Of a stretch of 60,998 nucleotides of DNA, positions 31,459-40,564 are shown in pieces (within the stretch, counting starts at the first letter, position 1; every line of letters starts with the position of its first letter). Source of the DNA: Ectothiorhodospiraceae bacterium (GTDB lineage Bacteria; Pseudomonadota; Gammaproteobacteria; Nitrococcales; Aquisalimonadaceae); NCBI GenBank assembly GCA_020831885.1, contig JAFIFU010000016.1, forward strand, positions 1-60,998. Reading direction: 5' to 3'. The translations under genes and the position numbers were made by a program. The notes below the pieces were generated by a model. It did no database searches. It was not told where the DNA came from and saw nothing but the letters and a program-made list of their open reading frames with translations.

Positions 31459-32688
31459 ATGTCTTCAATCTCGCGTGTTGGTACTTCAGTCCTCGCCGCA
31501 GCAGCGGTTGGGTTGGCTTCTGCGTCTGTAAGCGCAGACGGCATCAGCGGCGACGTCGTTCGAATCGGGGCGATGGTCGATATGTCCGGTGTGTACTCCG
31601 CCAACGGGGGCCCTGGTGCCGTCGTGGCCGTGGAAATGGCGATCGACGACTTCGGTGGGGAAGTCCTCGGAAAACCGATTGAGTTGCTGTCCGCCGACTA
31701 TCAGAACAGGGTGAGCGTGGCACAGGCAACCGCCCGTCGCTGGTTCGACGAACGCGACGTGGACATGATCATCGAGTCCACAGATTCTGCCTCGGCATTG
31801 GCCCTGTTTGATCTGGGCAATGACCGGGAGCGGATCACCATCGCCGCCGGTAGTGCAACGACCCGCATGACTGGAGACGGGTGCTCGCGTTACGGCATCC
31901 ATTATGTGTATGACACATTTGCGCTTGCCACGGGCACTGGCAATGCGATCGTGCAGGAAGGGAATACCGAATGGTACTTCATCACCGCCGATTATGCGTT
32001 CGGTCATTCCCTCGAACAAGATACCGAGAACATCGTGCTTGCCAGCGGCGGCAACGTTCTGGGCAAGTCGCGCCACCCCCTGGGCTCGACGGATTACGCG
32101 TCGTATCTGCTCCAGGCTCAGGCGTCCGGAGCACAGGTGGTCGGTCTCGCCAACGCCGGCAACGACTTTAGCACCGCGGTGGAACAGGCCCACGAGTTCG
32201 GGATTACCGCCGGTGGGCAGATTCTGGCCGGCATGCTCGTGTTCCTGACCGACATCAACGCCCTCGGCGTCGACGTAGCTCAAGGCATGCAGTTCACCAC
32301 CGGTTTCTACTGGGACTACGACGACGAAACCCGCGCATTCTCCGAGCGCTTCTATGAACGCCACGGTGCGATGCCGACGATGATCCAGGCCGGCGCCTAT
32401 TCCGCAACCATGCATTATCTGCAGGCAATTGAGGCGACCGGTACGGACAATGCGGACGCCGTGATGGAGTATCTGCGCTCCAATCCGATCGAGGACTTCT
32501 TCTCGCGGAACGGCTATCTGCGGGCGGATGGTCGGATGGTACACGACATGTACCTGGCCGAGATCAAGAGCCCTGCCGAGTCTGAGTCGACCTGGGACAT
32601 GGTTCGCATAATTCGCGAAATTCCCGGTGACGAAGCTTTCCGTCCGCTGGAGGACGGAAACTGCCAATACGTGAACTCCGGTAGCTAA
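31459..32688 (+). CDS. ABC importer periplasmic binding protein (LivK-like)
   Basis: 409-aa periplasmic receptor of the branched-chain amino acid/amide type. Signal peptide MSSISRVGTSVLAAAAVGLA ends at SVSADG. Mature features: VVRIGAMVDMSGVYSANGGP, VAVEMAIDDFGGEVLGKPIE, IIESTDSASALALFDLGND and FITADYAFGHSLEQDTENIV. GGAGGAG stands 8 nt before ATG 31459, so the in-frame ATG at 31444 is rejected. Many Liv-type importers near aromatic or alicyclic catabolic genes carry ring acids, and that is the likely cargo here (inference). It is the first gene of a five-gene importer operon. Confidence 0.92.
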   Translation: MSSISRVGTSVLAAAAVGLASASVSADGISGDVVRIGAMVDMSGVYSANGGPGAVVAVEMAIDDFGGEVLGKPIELLSADYQNRVSVAQATARRWFDERDVDMIIESTDSASALALFDLGNDRERITIAAGSATTRMTGDGCSRYGIHYVYDTFALATGTGNAIVQEGNTEWYFITADYAFGHSLEQDTENIVLASGGNVLGKSRHPLGSTDYASYLLQAQASGAQVVGLANAGNDFSTAVEQAHEFGITAGGQILAGMLVFLTDINALGVDVAQGMQFTTGFYWDYDDETRAFSERFYERHGAMPTMIQAGAYSATMHYLQAIEATGTDNADAVMEYLRSNPIEDFFSRNGYLRADGRMVHDMYLAEIKSPAESESTWDMVRIIREIPGDEAFRPLEDGNCQYVNSGS

Positions 32689-32754
32689 GTTCTGGCATTG
32701 GAGGCGGCGCCCGGTCGCCTCCAAGGCCGGCCCGTCGATGAGAGGCAATGGATC

Positions 32755-33510
32755 GTGGAAAACAACTACGTGATCGAGACGCGCGGCCTCACCAAGGAGT
32801 TCATGGGGTTTCGGGCTGTGGAGGACATCAACCTCAAGGTCCGTCGCGACACTATTCATGCGATGATCGGCCCGAATGGCGCAGGCAAGAGCACCGTATT
32901 CAACCTGATTACCAAGTTTCATCAGCCCACTGCGGGCCAGATCATCTTCAAGGGTGAGGACATCACGCGCGATCGCCCCGCGGCGCTTGCACGCAAGGGC
33001 CTGGTCCGTTCCTTCCAGATTTCGGCAGTTTTCCCGGAAATGACGGTTCTGGAAAACGTGCGCATGGCGCGCATGCGAAAGGAAGGCAAGCCATACCAGT
33101 TCTGGAGATCACTCACGACACTTCATCCACTCAATGACGCATGTCTTGAGCTGATCGACCAGGTTGGGCTCTCCGAATATGCCCATGTCTCGGCCGCCGC
33201 GCTGCCTTACGGGCGAAAGCGCGCCCTTGAGCTGGCCACAACTCTGGCTCTCGAGCCTGAAGTCATGCTGCTGGACGAACCTATGGCCGGCCTCGGATCA
33301 GAAGATATCAAGAGGATCAGCGCTCTTATCCGGCGCGTGGCCCAGGGTCGCACAGTGCTCATGGTGGAACACAACATGGGTGTCATCGCCGACCTCTCCG
33401 ACGTGATCTCCGTCCTGCAACGAGGCCGTGTTCTGGTGGAAGGGGATTACGAGACCGTCTCGAAAGATCCGAGGGTCATCGAAGCCTATGTCGGGACAGG
33501 CGGGGACTAA
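32755..33510 (+). CDS. ABC importer ATPase (LivG-like)
   Basis: 251-aa ATP-binding subunit. Walker A GPNGAGKST, LivG-type TKFHQPTAGQIIFKGEDITR, RKGLVRSFQISAVFPEMTVL, a variant signature LPYGRKRALELATTLAL and Walker B VMLLDEPMAGL, then the switch His in MVEHNMGVI. The start is taken at GTG 32755, with GAGAGG 10 nt upstream; the frame stays open back to 32698. The stop overlaps the first base of the next gene. Confidence 0.92.
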   Translation: MENNYVIETRGLTKEFMGFRAVEDINLKVRRDTIHAMIGPNGAGKSTVFNLITKFHQPTAGQIIFKGEDITRDRPAALARKGLVRSFQISAVFPEMTVLENVRMARMRKEGKPYQFWRSLTTLHPLNDACLELIDQVGLSEYAHVSAAALPYGRKRALELATTLALEPEVMLLDEPMAGLGSEDIKRISALIRRVAQGRTVLMVEHNMGVIADLSDVISVLQRGRVLVEGDYETVSKDPRVIEAYVGTGGD

Positions 33511-34265
33511 TGGGGATTGAACTCATGACTGATCAATTGCTTCGCGTTGAGAACCTGCATGCAAGATACGGCGAATCCAAGGTCCTGCACGGCTTGTCCT
33601 TCTCCGTCGATCGAGGAGAAGTTGTTACGTTGCTTGGACGGAATGGTGCTGGAAAAACATCTACCTTGCGCGCTCTGATGGGTATCCTCCCCACGCGTGA
33701 CGGAAGCATCTTGTTTGACGGAAAAGAAATCATAGGGCTTCCGTCGAACCGGATTGCACGCCTCGGCATGGGCTATGTGCCCGAAGAACGGGGAATATTC
33801 GGGTCTCTTACAGTTGCCGAAAATCTTGTGCTGCCGCCGGTGGTGCGGTCTGGGGCGATGTCTCTGGACGAGATCTACACGCTATTTCCGAACATCAAGG
33901 AGCGGAGCAAAAGCAGGGGAACGCATCTGTCCGGAGGGGAGCAGCAGATGCTTGCCATGGCCCGGATACTGCGCACTGGCGCGCATTTCCTACTGCTTGA
34001 CGAACCGACCGAAGGACTCGCTCCAATCATCGTCCACGCCATTGCCGACGTGATCAAGGCCTTGAAGGCACGAGGTGCAACGATCCTGCTCGTAGAACAG
34101 AACTTCCGATTTGCGAGCACCGTGGCCGACCGGCATTACGTCGTCGAAGACGGTCGTATCATCGACCAGCTTGCGAACGACGAAATTAAAATGAACCCGG
34201 AGAAAATCGAGTCGTATCTCGGCATTGAGGTGGAACACCGCAGGAAGGAGGCCAGCCATGGGTGA
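33510..34265 (+). CDS. ABC importer ATPase (LivF-like)
   Basis: 251-aa second ATPase: LLRVENLHARYGESKVLHGL, Walker A GRNGAGKTST, RIARLGMGYVPEERGIFGSL typical of LivF, signature LSGGEQQMLAMARIL and Walker B FLLLDEPTEGL. ATG 33510 overlaps the LivG-like stop by 1 nt; ATG 33525 is an alternative with GGGGATTG upstream. It ends inside the LivH-like gene (8-nt overlap), indicating coupled translation of the importer subunits. Confidence 0.92.
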   Translation: MGIELMTDQLLRVENLHARYGESKVLHGLSFSVDRGEVVTLLGRNGAGKTSTLRALMGILPTRDGSILFDGKEIIGLPSNRIARLGMGYVPEERGIFGSLTVAENLVLPPVVRSGAMSLDEIYTLFPNIKERSKSRGTHLSGGEQQMLAMARILRTGAHFLLLDEPTEGLAPIIVHAIADVIKALKARGATILLVEQNFRFASTVADRHYVVEDGRIIDQLANDEIKMNPEKIESYLGIEVEHRRKEASHG

Positions 34266-35145
34266 GATTTTCGGAATGCCCGTGCAGGTGCTTATGGGGC
34301 AGCTCGCCATCGGGCTCATAAATGGCTCCTTCTATGCACTCCTGAGTCTCGGACTCGCCATCATTTTCGGGTTGCTCAATGTCATCAACTTTGCCCATGG
34401 CGCCCAGTACATGCTTGGTGCATTTGTCGCCTGGATGTTGCTCCATTATCTCGGCATTGGTTACTGGCCCGCCCTTCTGCTCGCACCACTAATCGTTGGG
34501 GCAATCGGGATCCTGATGGAGCGTTTCATGATTCGGAAGCTCTATCATGTGGATCATGTCTATGGGCTGCTGCTGACATTCGGCATTGCACTGATTTTGC
34601 AAGGTTTGTTCCTCAACATGTTCGGGGTCTCCGGGCAGCGGTATCCGACGCCCGACGCTCTTCGCGGCATGGTCGACCTGGGCTTCATGTTTCTGCCGAT
34701 CTACAGGGGCTGGGTCATTGTCGCATCGCTTGCGGTTTGCCTGCTGACCTGGTTCATCATCGAGAAAACCAAACTTGGGGCCTATCTGCGCGCAGCGACG
34801 GAAAACCCCGAACTGGTCAGGGCTTTCGGCATCAACGTTCCGGTACTGATCACGCTGACCTACGGCGCGGGGGTCGCGTTGGCCGCATTTGCCGGCGTCA
34901 TGGCCGCACCCGTGTATCAGGTATCCCCGATCATGGGTGCCGAGATCATCATTGTCGTGTTCGCGGTCGTCGTCATCGGCGGCATGGGATCACTGCTCGG
35001 GGCAATCGTCGCAGGCTTCGGGCTCGGGCTCGTCGAAGGCCTTACCCGGGTTTTCTACCCGGAAGCATCGAGCGTCGTCATTTTCCTGGTTATGGCCATC
35101 GTGCTGCTGCTCAAGCCTTCGGGCTTGTTCGGCCAGGCGCGATAA
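34258..35145 (+). CDS. ABC importer permease (LivH-like)
   Basis: 295-aa inner-membrane permease with about eight hydrophobic helices. Family blocks: GLINGSFYALLSLGLAIIFG, LLNVINFAHGAQYMLGAFV, RAATENPELVRAFGINVPVL and VFAVVVIGGMGSLLGAIVAG. ATG 34258 follows AGGAAGGAG; the open frame upstream lies within the preceding gene. It would form the membrane channel together with the LivM-like subunit. Confidence 0.93.
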   Translation: MGEIFGMPVQVLMGQLAIGLINGSFYALLSLGLAIIFGLLNVINFAHGAQYMLGAFVAWMLLHYLGIGYWPALLLAPLIVGAIGILMERFMIRKLYHVDHVYGLLLTFGIALILQGLFLNMFGVSGQRYPTPDALRGMVDLGFMFLPIYRGWVIVASLAVCLLTWFIIEKTKLGAYLRAATENPELVRAFGINVPVLITLTYGAGVALAAFAGVMAAPVYQVSPIMGAEIIIVVFAVVVIGGMGSLLGAIVAGFGLGLVEGLTRVFYPEASSVVIFLVMAIVLLLKPSGLFGQAR

Positions 35146-35154
35146 GGGGGGCCC

Positions 35155-36180
35155 ATGATGCGCATTGCCTTGTTTGTCGCTCTCGTAATCCTGGCAATCA
35201 TTGCACCATTTTTTGTCTATCCCGTCTTCCTGATGAAGGTGTTTGTTTTCGCGCTTTTCGCGAGTGCATTTAATTTGCTACTCGGATACGCGGGGCTTCT
35301 GTCATTTGGTCACGCTGCGTTCTTCGGAACTGGCAGTTATATAACCGCACACGCCTTGAAGGTCTGGGGCTTCCCTTTCGAAATGGGGCTATTGGCTGGA
35401 GTGGTGGCATCCACGGCCCTGGGGGTGCTCTTCGGCCTGATCGCGGTGAGGCGACTTGGCATCTATTTCGCCATGATCACCCTCGCCCTGGCCCAGATGA
35501 TGTATTTTGTCTACCTGCAGGCCCCCTTCACCGGCGGCGAAGACGGTATCCAGTCCGTTCCTCGCGGAACGCTGCTTGGCCTCGTCGATCTTCGCAGCGA
35601 CCTGAATCTCTACTATGTGGTGCTCGCGATCTCCTTGGCCGGAATCTTTTGTATCTATCGGATCGTCAAATCCCCGTTTGGGCAGGTTCTGCGCTCCATC
35701 GGCCAGAACCCCGATCGTTCCGTTTCCCTGGGGTATTCAATTAGCACCTACAAGCTCGCCGTCTATATCATGTCGGCGGCCTTCTCCGGGCTGGCGGGCG
35801 CGCTTCTGGTTGTGGTCTTCCAGTTGGCGAGCCTGGATGAGGTGAACTGGCACATGTCGGGCGAGGTGGTTCTCATGACACTGGTTGGTGGCGTAGGCAC
35901 GCTTCTGGGGCCTATTGTCGGCGCTGCCGTTATCGTCACGCTGCAGAACTACCTGGCAGAAGTCGGTCAGTGGGTTCTGGTCATTCAGGGCAGCATTTTC
36001 GTGATTATTGTCCTCGCGTTCCGGAAGGGAATCGTCGGCGAGCTTTCGGATCCCGAAAGCTGGCTGCGGACCACGCTGCGGCGCGTGGGCATGAGGTCAC
36101 CGGGGCCCGGCCCGTCGGCACGCCCGGGTGAGGCGGTGGATCTGGGTCAGGCACGACAACCAGTACGCTCCGGAGATTGA
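35155..36180 (+). CDS. ABC importer permease (LivM-like)
   Basis: 341-aa inner-membrane permease: FAKVFVFALFASAFNLLLGY-type core (read as FVFALFASAFNLLLGYAGLL), SFGHAAFFGTGSYITAHAL, RRLGIYFAMITLALAQMMYF and GGVGTLLGPIVGAAVIV. Two adjacent ATGs (35155, 35158) are possible starts, 9 nt after the LivH-like stop. It is the last gene of the importer operon and is followed 5 nt later by an unusually long perfect hairpin. Confidence 0.92.
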   Translation: MMRIALFVALVILAIIAPFFVYPVFLMKVFVFALFASAFNLLLGYAGLLSFGHAAFFGTGSYITAHALKVWGFPFEMGLLAGVVASTALGVLFGLIAVRRLGIYFAMITLALAQMMYFVYLQAPFTGGEDGIQSVPRGTLLGLVDLRSDLNLYYVVLAISLAGIFCIYRIVKSPFGQVLRSIGQNPDRSVSLGYSISTYKLAVYIMSAAFSGLAGALLVVVFQLASLDEVNWHMSGEVVLMTLVGGVGTLLGPIVGAAVIVTLQNYLAEVGQWVLVIQGSIFVIIVLAFRKGIVGELSDPESWLRTTLRRVGMRSPGPGPSARPGEAVDLGQARQPVRSGD

Positions 36181-36185
36181 GGGAG

Positions 36186-36246
36186 GGCCTCTCGTCCATC
36201 GCCGGGGGCACTATTGCCCGGTGCCCCCGGCGATGGACGAGAGGCC
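36186..36246. terminator. 26-bp perfect inverted repeat between convergent genes
   Basis: Arms 36186-36211 and 36221-36246 are perfect complements over 26 bp (starting GGCCTCTCGTCCATCG) with a 9-nt loop TATTGCCCG. It fills the 72-nt gap between the LivM-like stop and the stop of the MFS gene on the other strand. Position suggests a bidirectional terminator. Neither side has a T run, so it is not a textbook intrinsic terminator; it could instead block exonucleases. Confidence 0.6.
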
Positions 36247-36252
36247 GCATCC

Positions 36253-37449
36253 TCAGACCCTTTGCCGCAGGCTCATCACGTAACGTGGCCGTCCGGCCCC
36301 AAATCCGGCCAGCACAGCAACCAGCGACATGGCGACAATCAAGCCCGCGGTAGCGTGCCAACCTCCGGTCCACTCCCGGAGCAAGCCTGCGAATAACGGT
36401 CCAAATGCCGCGATCGTATAGCCAACGCCTTGGGCCATCCCCGAGAGTTCAGCAGCGGTTTCCCCATCAGGCGACCGAATTACGATCAATGCCAGCGCTA
36501 TGGCAAAAGCCCCCCCCTGGCCAAGCCCCAAAACCGCGGCCCACATCCACATCGTAGCCAGCGGTGCATACATGAACCCGAGTATTCCGCTGCTAAGCAG
36601 CAGGATGACCAGGGCGGAAATTCCCCCTTGTTCGTGGCGCCGCGCGGCAAGCAACGGGGCTGTCAGCGCGGTACTGAGCTGAATCAGCACCGCTGTACCC
36701 ACGACGGCGCCAGCAGTTACCGGGTCCGTGCCGCGTTCACGAAGAATAGGCGCAAGCCAGGCAAAGACGATATATGCGAGCGAGGACTGCAGGCCCATGT
36801 ACAGTGTGACCTGCCATGCCAGGAGGTCGCCACGTAACGCAAGCAGACGCCGCCGACGTCCCGGCGCTTGGCTTGCAGCACCAATAGCCGGTGCGCGCGT
36901 CTGCGGCAGCCAGACCAGTAGAGCAACCAGGGCCGGCAATGCCCACCACGCAAGCGCTTCGGACCAGCTTCCCAGCCATTTGGCAAGGGGAACGGTCAGA
37001 CCAGCGGCTCCAGCGGCACCAGCACTGAGCGCCATTGTGTACATGCCGGTCATCAGACTGGTGTTCCGGGGAAAATGGTGTTTCACCAGCCCGGGGAGCA
37101 GAACACCGGCCACTCCCAAACCGGCGCCGCCGGCGAGCGTGCCCAAGAGTAGCCATTCGTACCGCGGAACGCCTCGCAATGCGACGCCCACGGCGGTCAG
37201 GGCAAGAGCCATGGCAACCGCACGCTCGATACCGAACGCCCTGGACAGACGGGGAGCGACGAAACCGAAAACCCCCAAGCACAGAATGGGTGCCATGGTA
37301 AGCACGCTGGCGGCGTCCGAGCCAATACCCGTGTCCTTCATCAACTCAGGCATCACCGGACCGATACTCGCAAGCATTGGCCGCAAGTTCAGCGCAATGA
37401 GCAATAGCGACACCATCAGTAGCAGTCTGCGTTTCACATCTCCGCTCAT
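36253..37449 (-). CDS. CynX/NimT-type MFS transporter
   Basis: 398-aa major facilitator with about 12 hydrophobic helices. The N-terminus (LLLMVSLLLIALNLRPMLAS, then IGPVMPELMKDTGIGSDAAS) and GLGVAGVLLPGLVKHHFPRN, FPRNTSLMTGMYTMALSAGA are characteristic of the CynX/NimT branch, whose members handle cyanate, 2-nitroimidazole or unknown small molecules. No cyanase gene is nearby. It is transcribed divergently from the GntR regulator, which may control it. Its 3' end lies 7 nt from the long hairpin. Confidence 0.87.
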   Translation of the reverse strand: MSGDVKRRLLLMVSLLLIALNLRPMLASIGPVMPELMKDTGIGSDAASVLTMAPILCLGVFGFVAPRLSRAFGIERAVAMALALTAVGVALRGVPRYEWLLLGTLAGGAGLGVAGVLLPGLVKHHFPRNTSLMTGMYTMALSAGAAGAAGLTVPLAKWLGSWSEALAWWALPALVALLVWLPQTRAPAIGAASQAPGRRRRLLALRGDLLAWQVTLYMGLQSSLAYIVFAWLAPILRERGTDPVTAGAVVGTAVLIQLSTALTAPLLAARRHEQGGISALVILLLSSGILGFMYAPLATMWMWAAVLGLGQGGAFAIALALIVIRSPDGETAAELSGMAQGVGYTIAAFGPLFAGLLREWTGGWHATAGLIVAMSLVAVLAGFGAGRPRYVMSLRQRV

Positions 37450-37572
37450 GAGGGCTATTCACGGGACCGTTCAGTGCTGGCCGGCTGACGTCAACGCCTC
37501 GAACCGTCAGGCTCAACGTCGTCACCGAGGGCCGTGACGGTAGCATGATGTCACAATGTCGTATATCGTCAG

Positions 37573-37585
37573 ATTGTCATACAAT
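37573..37585. promoter_or_regulatory. Candidate GntR/FadR-type operator
   Basis: ATTGT-CAT-ACAAT is a perfect 5-bp dyad with a 3-nt spacer, the general shape of FadR-subfamily GntR operators (TNGTNNNACNA). It is flanked by GTATAT (37561-37566) and ATATAC (37584-37589). It lies 25 nt before the GntR start, in the divergent region shared with the MFS gene, so autoregulation is likely. Confidence 0.55.
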
Positions 37586-37610
37586 ATACGTTAGTAACAT
37601 TTCTGCTGTC

Positions 37611-38330
37611 ATGGTCAGAGAGTTGAAGATCGAGCGAGATCAGCTTTCCTTGAGATGTCGTGTCGCTGACGCACTTCGTGCGGAGATTGCGTCGGGGCGG
37701 CTTACGCCGAACACCCGTCTGATAGAGCAGAAGCTGTGCACCGCTCTCGGTGTAAGCCGAACCGTACTCAGGGAAGCGCTTCGCCAGTTGGAGGCCGAAG
37801 GAGTCGTGGAAATCGTTCCCCATCGGGGCGCGATGGTTGCCTCGCCCGGCCCCGCGGAGGCGATGCACATCTACGAGGTTCGCGAAGCGCTGGAATCTCT
37901 TGCTGCGCGGAGCTTCTGTGACAATTCAACGACCGGCGCCATTGAAGAACTGAGGCAGGTTCTGGAGGTGCTTGAGCGAGTTCCCAGCAACACTTCTGTC
38001 GAAGCCAATGTGCTGGCCCTCAAGGAGCGCTTCTATCGCATCCTGCTTGATGGATGTGGCAACCCGGTCATTCGCGAAACACTTGATCGGCTGAACAACC
38101 GCATCAGCTACCTGCGCTCAATGTCCATGCGCCAGCCGGGGCGTCTTGCGGAAACGATCAGGGAACTGCAGGGGCTCGTGGACGCACTGGCGCGCCGTGA
38201 CGCCCATGGCGCTTCCGTTGCCGCGGGGCAACATGTCAGAAATGCGGCCCGCAACGCCCTGCAGACATTGCAATCAATGCAACAACCGCAGAGCCCACTT
38301 GACAGGAAGGAGTCAAATTCCGATGGCTAG
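37611..38330 (+). CDS. GntR-family (FadR/FCD) transcriptional regulator
   Basis: 239-aa regulator. Winged helix in residues 1-75 (VADALRAEIASGRLTPNTRL, then CTALGVSRTVLREALRQLEA and GVVEIVPHRGAMVASPG) and an all-helical FCD ligand-binding domain (EVREALESLAARSFCDN onward). Metal-binding histidines typical of many FCD domains are not obvious. The ATG at 37611 is used; the earlier in-frame ATG would lie in the operator region. It is the first gene of a rightward operon; its 3' end overlaps the next gene by 8 nt. FadR-type regulators generally sense organic acids or acyl-CoAs. Confidence 0.9.
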   Translation: MVRELKIERDQLSLRCRVADALRAEIASGRLTPNTRLIEQKLCTALGVSRTVLREALRQLEAEGVVEIVPHRGAMVASPGPAEAMHIYEVREALESLAARSFCDNSTTGAIEELRQVLEVLERVPSNTSVEANVLALKERFYRILLDGCGNPVIRETLDRLNNRISYLRSMSMRQPGRLAETIRELQGLVDALARRDAHGASVAAGQHVRNAARNALQTLQSMQQPQSPLDRKESNSDG

Positions 38331-38709
38331 CGAACTGTTTGATAAAGGCCTTGAAATCCGTCGTGCGGTACTTGGGGAATCGTATGTGAATGAATCGCTC
38401 AAGAACGCGGATGATTTCACAATGCCGCTCCAGGAATTGGTCACCGAGTATTGCTGGGGTGCGGTCTGGGGACGGGAGACACTGCCGCGGGAGACGCGGA
38501 GTATTATCAACCTGGCAATGATCACCGCTCTCAACCGTCCGCACGAACTGAAACTGCATATCCGAGGCGCTCTGAACAATGGATTGAGCCGTGAGCAGAT
38601 CCGCGAAGTCCTGCTACAGACAGCCATCTATTGCGGTGTTCCCGCCGCCATCGACAGTTTTCGCGCAGCGCGGGAAGTGTTCGCCGAGTTGGATGGGGCG
38701 GAGAAGTAG
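38323..38709 (+). CDS. Carboxymuconolactone decarboxylase (CMD) family protein
   Basis: 128-aa protein, the length and pattern of PcaC-like gamma-carboxymuconolactone decarboxylases: FDKGLEIRRAVLGESYVNES, TEYCWGAVWGRETLPRETRS, NRPHELKLHIRGALNNGLSR and EQIREVLLQTAIYCGVPAAI. The His in ELKLHIRGAL matches a conserved family position. No protocatechuate genes lie nearby, so the true substrate may be another lactone or peroxide-derived acid. ATG 38323 has AAGGAG upstream and overlaps the GntR gene. Confidence 0.88.
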   Translation: MASELFDKGLEIRRAVLGESYVNESLKNADDFTMPLQELVTEYCWGAVWGRETLPRETRSIINLAMITALNRPHELKLHIRGALNNGLSREQIREVLLQTAIYCGVPAAIDSFRAAREVFAELDGAEK

Positions 38710-38711
38710 CC

Positions 38712-39614
38712 ATGCGTGATCAAGACATCCTGGTTGGATTCGTGGGCCTGGGAAATATGGGCTGGCCTATGGCCAGAAACCTGGCGACAGGTGGTATTCG
38801 GCTCGTGGTTGCCGATGCGAAAGATGGCGTTGCGGAAGCGTTTGCTGCAGAAACGGGCGCCATCCCTGCCGCTTCACTCCAGGAACTCGCGCATGCGGCG
38901 GCCGTTATCATACTGATGCTCCCGAATGGCGATATCGTCAGAGAGGTGCTTCTCGGCGATAACGGGATAGCGCCCCACACAAACACCGGGAACCTGGTAA
39001 TCGACATGAGCTCCTGTGATCCGGTGGGGACGCAAGAAATTGGCAAGGCTCTGGCCGAACACGGCGTCGAGATGCTCGACGCACCGGTGTCCGGGGGAGT
39101 AAAGCGCGCCGTGACGGGAGAACTGGCCATCATGATCGGCGGAGAGCAGGGGTTGTACGAACGCGTGAAGCCACTGCTGGACCTGATGGGCAACAAGGTA
39201 TTTCGAGCGGGGCCGCTCGGCGCGGGGCATGCCATCAAGGCCCTCAACAATTACGTTTCCGCTGCAGGTCTGGTCGCGGCCGCCGACGCCGTTCGCATCG
39301 CCGCCCGGTTCGGGATCGCACCGGGCGACGCCATTGACATACTCAACGCGTCCAGTGGACGCAACAACAGTACGGAAGTGAAATTCCACCAATTTATTCT
39401 ATCGGAGACATACAACTCCGGTTTCAGTTTGTCACTGATGGCCAAGGATATCGGCATTGCCTTGGAAATGGCGAAGGAGAAGGGAAGCTTCGCGCCTCTC
39501 CTCACGCAATGCTTGAATCTCTGGCGTGAAGCGGGTGACCACCTTCCTCCCGACACGGACCACACAGGGATCTTCAAGTACCTGCAGGAACGGGACGGGT
39601 CCGGCGTCCGATAA
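38712..39614 (+). CDS. Beta-hydroxyacid dehydrogenase (3-hydroxyisobutyrate dehydrogenase family)
   Basis: 300-aa NAD(P)-dependent dehydrogenase. Rossmann motif GFVGLGNMGWPMARNLATGG, substrate-binding DAPVSGGVKRAVTGELAIMI and the catalytic Lys in GAGHAIKALNNYVSAAGLVA. The family reversibly oxidises 3-hydroxyisobutyrate, tartronate semialdehyde products, 6-phosphogluconate-like or similar beta-hydroxyacids; which applies is unclear. ATG 38712 is 2 nt after the CMD stop, so the genes are one transcript. Confidence 0.9.
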   Translation: MRDQDILVGFVGLGNMGWPMARNLATGGIRLVVADAKDGVAEAFAAETGAIPAASLQELAHAAAVIILMLPNGDIVREVLLGDNGIAPHTNTGNLVIDMSSCDPVGTQEIGKALAEHGVEMLDAPVSGGVKRAVTGELAIMIGGEQGLYERVKPLLDLMGNKVFRAGPLGAGHAIKALNNYVSAAGLVAAADAVRIAARFGIAPGDAIDILNASSGRNNSTEVKFHQFILSETYNSGFSLSLMAKDIGIALEMAKEKGSFAPLLTQCLNLWREAGDHLPPDTDHTGIFKYLQERDGSGVR

Positions 39615-39656
39615 AGCCGGCACAACTGATGAATGCGACATCACGGGAGGGTAGTC

Positions 39657-40439
39657 ATGGTCCCCGAAACCTACGAGGTGTTTGCTCTCAAATATGCAAC
39701 CGTTTCACGACGGTCTTCCGAGAACTTCATAGGCGGTGATCCGCATGACCATGCGACCAGCATGGACTATTTCGTATGGCTGATCCGCTCGCCCGACCGA
39801 ACCATTCTTGTGGACACGGGTTTCAATGAGGATGCGGCCCGGAGAAGGAAACGGGAGCTTCTACGTTGCCCGATCGAATCCCTGACCCTGCTCGGCGTTA
39901 ATCGTGAAGAGGTGCAGGATGTGGTTCTGACCCATCTGCACTACGATCACGCCGGCAACTGCGATCTGCTACCGAAGGCGCAGTTCTATCTCCAGGACAG
40001 TGAACTCCAGTACGCAACTGGGGCTTCGATGCGCCACTCCCTGTTGCGTGCCGCATATCAGGTGGAGGATGTACTCGGCATAGTGCGGGCGGTCTATGAG
40101 GAACGCGTCACCTGTGTGAACGGTGAACATGAACTCACTCCGGGGGTTACCCTTCATCGGGTTGGTGGTCACACGGCGGGGCTTCAAATCGTGCGTGTCC
40201 GGACGCGGAAAGGCTGGATGGTTCTGGCCTCAGATGCGACGCATTTCTATGCAAATTATCAGAACCAGACCCCATTCCCTATCGTGCATCATGTGGGCGA
40301 GATGCTGGATGCATATGAGACATTGAACGCGCTTGTAGATAATGCGGAGCTGATCGTCCCTGGGCATGACCCGCTTGTGATGGAGAATTTTGACGCTCCA
40401 TCACCGGACTTGAAGGGCATTGTGGCGCAACTCGCTTGA
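39657..40439 (+). CDS. Metallo-beta-lactamase-fold hydrolase (AHL-lactonase-like)
   Basis: 260-aa zinc hydrolase: VLTHLHYDHAGNCDLLP (HxHxDH), GHTAGLQIVRV, VLASDATHFYANY and the C-terminal LIVPGHDPLVMENF. Overall organisation (SMDYFVWLIRSPDRTILVDT near the start) resembles quorum-signal lactonases and related lactone hydrolases. Combined with a CMD-family protein, hydrolysis of a catabolic lactone is a reasonable guess. ATG 39657 has GGGAGGG upstream and starts 42 nt after the dehydrogenase stop. The IS21 element begins 27 nt after its stop. Confidence 0.85.
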   Translation: MVPETYEVFALKYATVSRRSSENFIGGDPHDHATSMDYFVWLIRSPDRTILVDTGFNEDAARRRKRELLRCPIESLTLLGVNREEVQDVVLTHLHYDHAGNCDLLPKAQFYLQDSELQYATGASMRHSLLRAAYQVEDVLGIVRAVYEERVTCVNGEHELTPGVTLHRVGGHTAGLQIVRVRTRKGWMVLASDATHFYANYQNQTPFPIVHHVGEMLDAYETLNALVDNAELIVPGHDPLVMENFDAPSPDLKGIVAQLA

Positions 40440-40458
40440 GAACATGCCGATACACGCC

Positions 40459-40466
40459 CCCATAAC
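40459..40466. repeat. Target-site duplication, left copy
   Basis: CCCATAAC directly before the left end of the IS21 element; an identical copy follows its right end. Confidence 0.85.
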
Positions 40467-40564
40467 TATCCGACGACAATAACTCTGGCCGGCCCGGCGA
40501 CAACTATTCTGGCCGGTTGCCACTAAGCTAGGCCGCCTTTCCATGAGACCCACAAGGGGCGGGG

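Noticed and set aside
31486-32922. A 478-codon minus-strand frame opposite the importer binding protein gene
   Set aside because: Antisense shadow with no recognisable domain; the plus-strand gene has a signal peptide and a family match.
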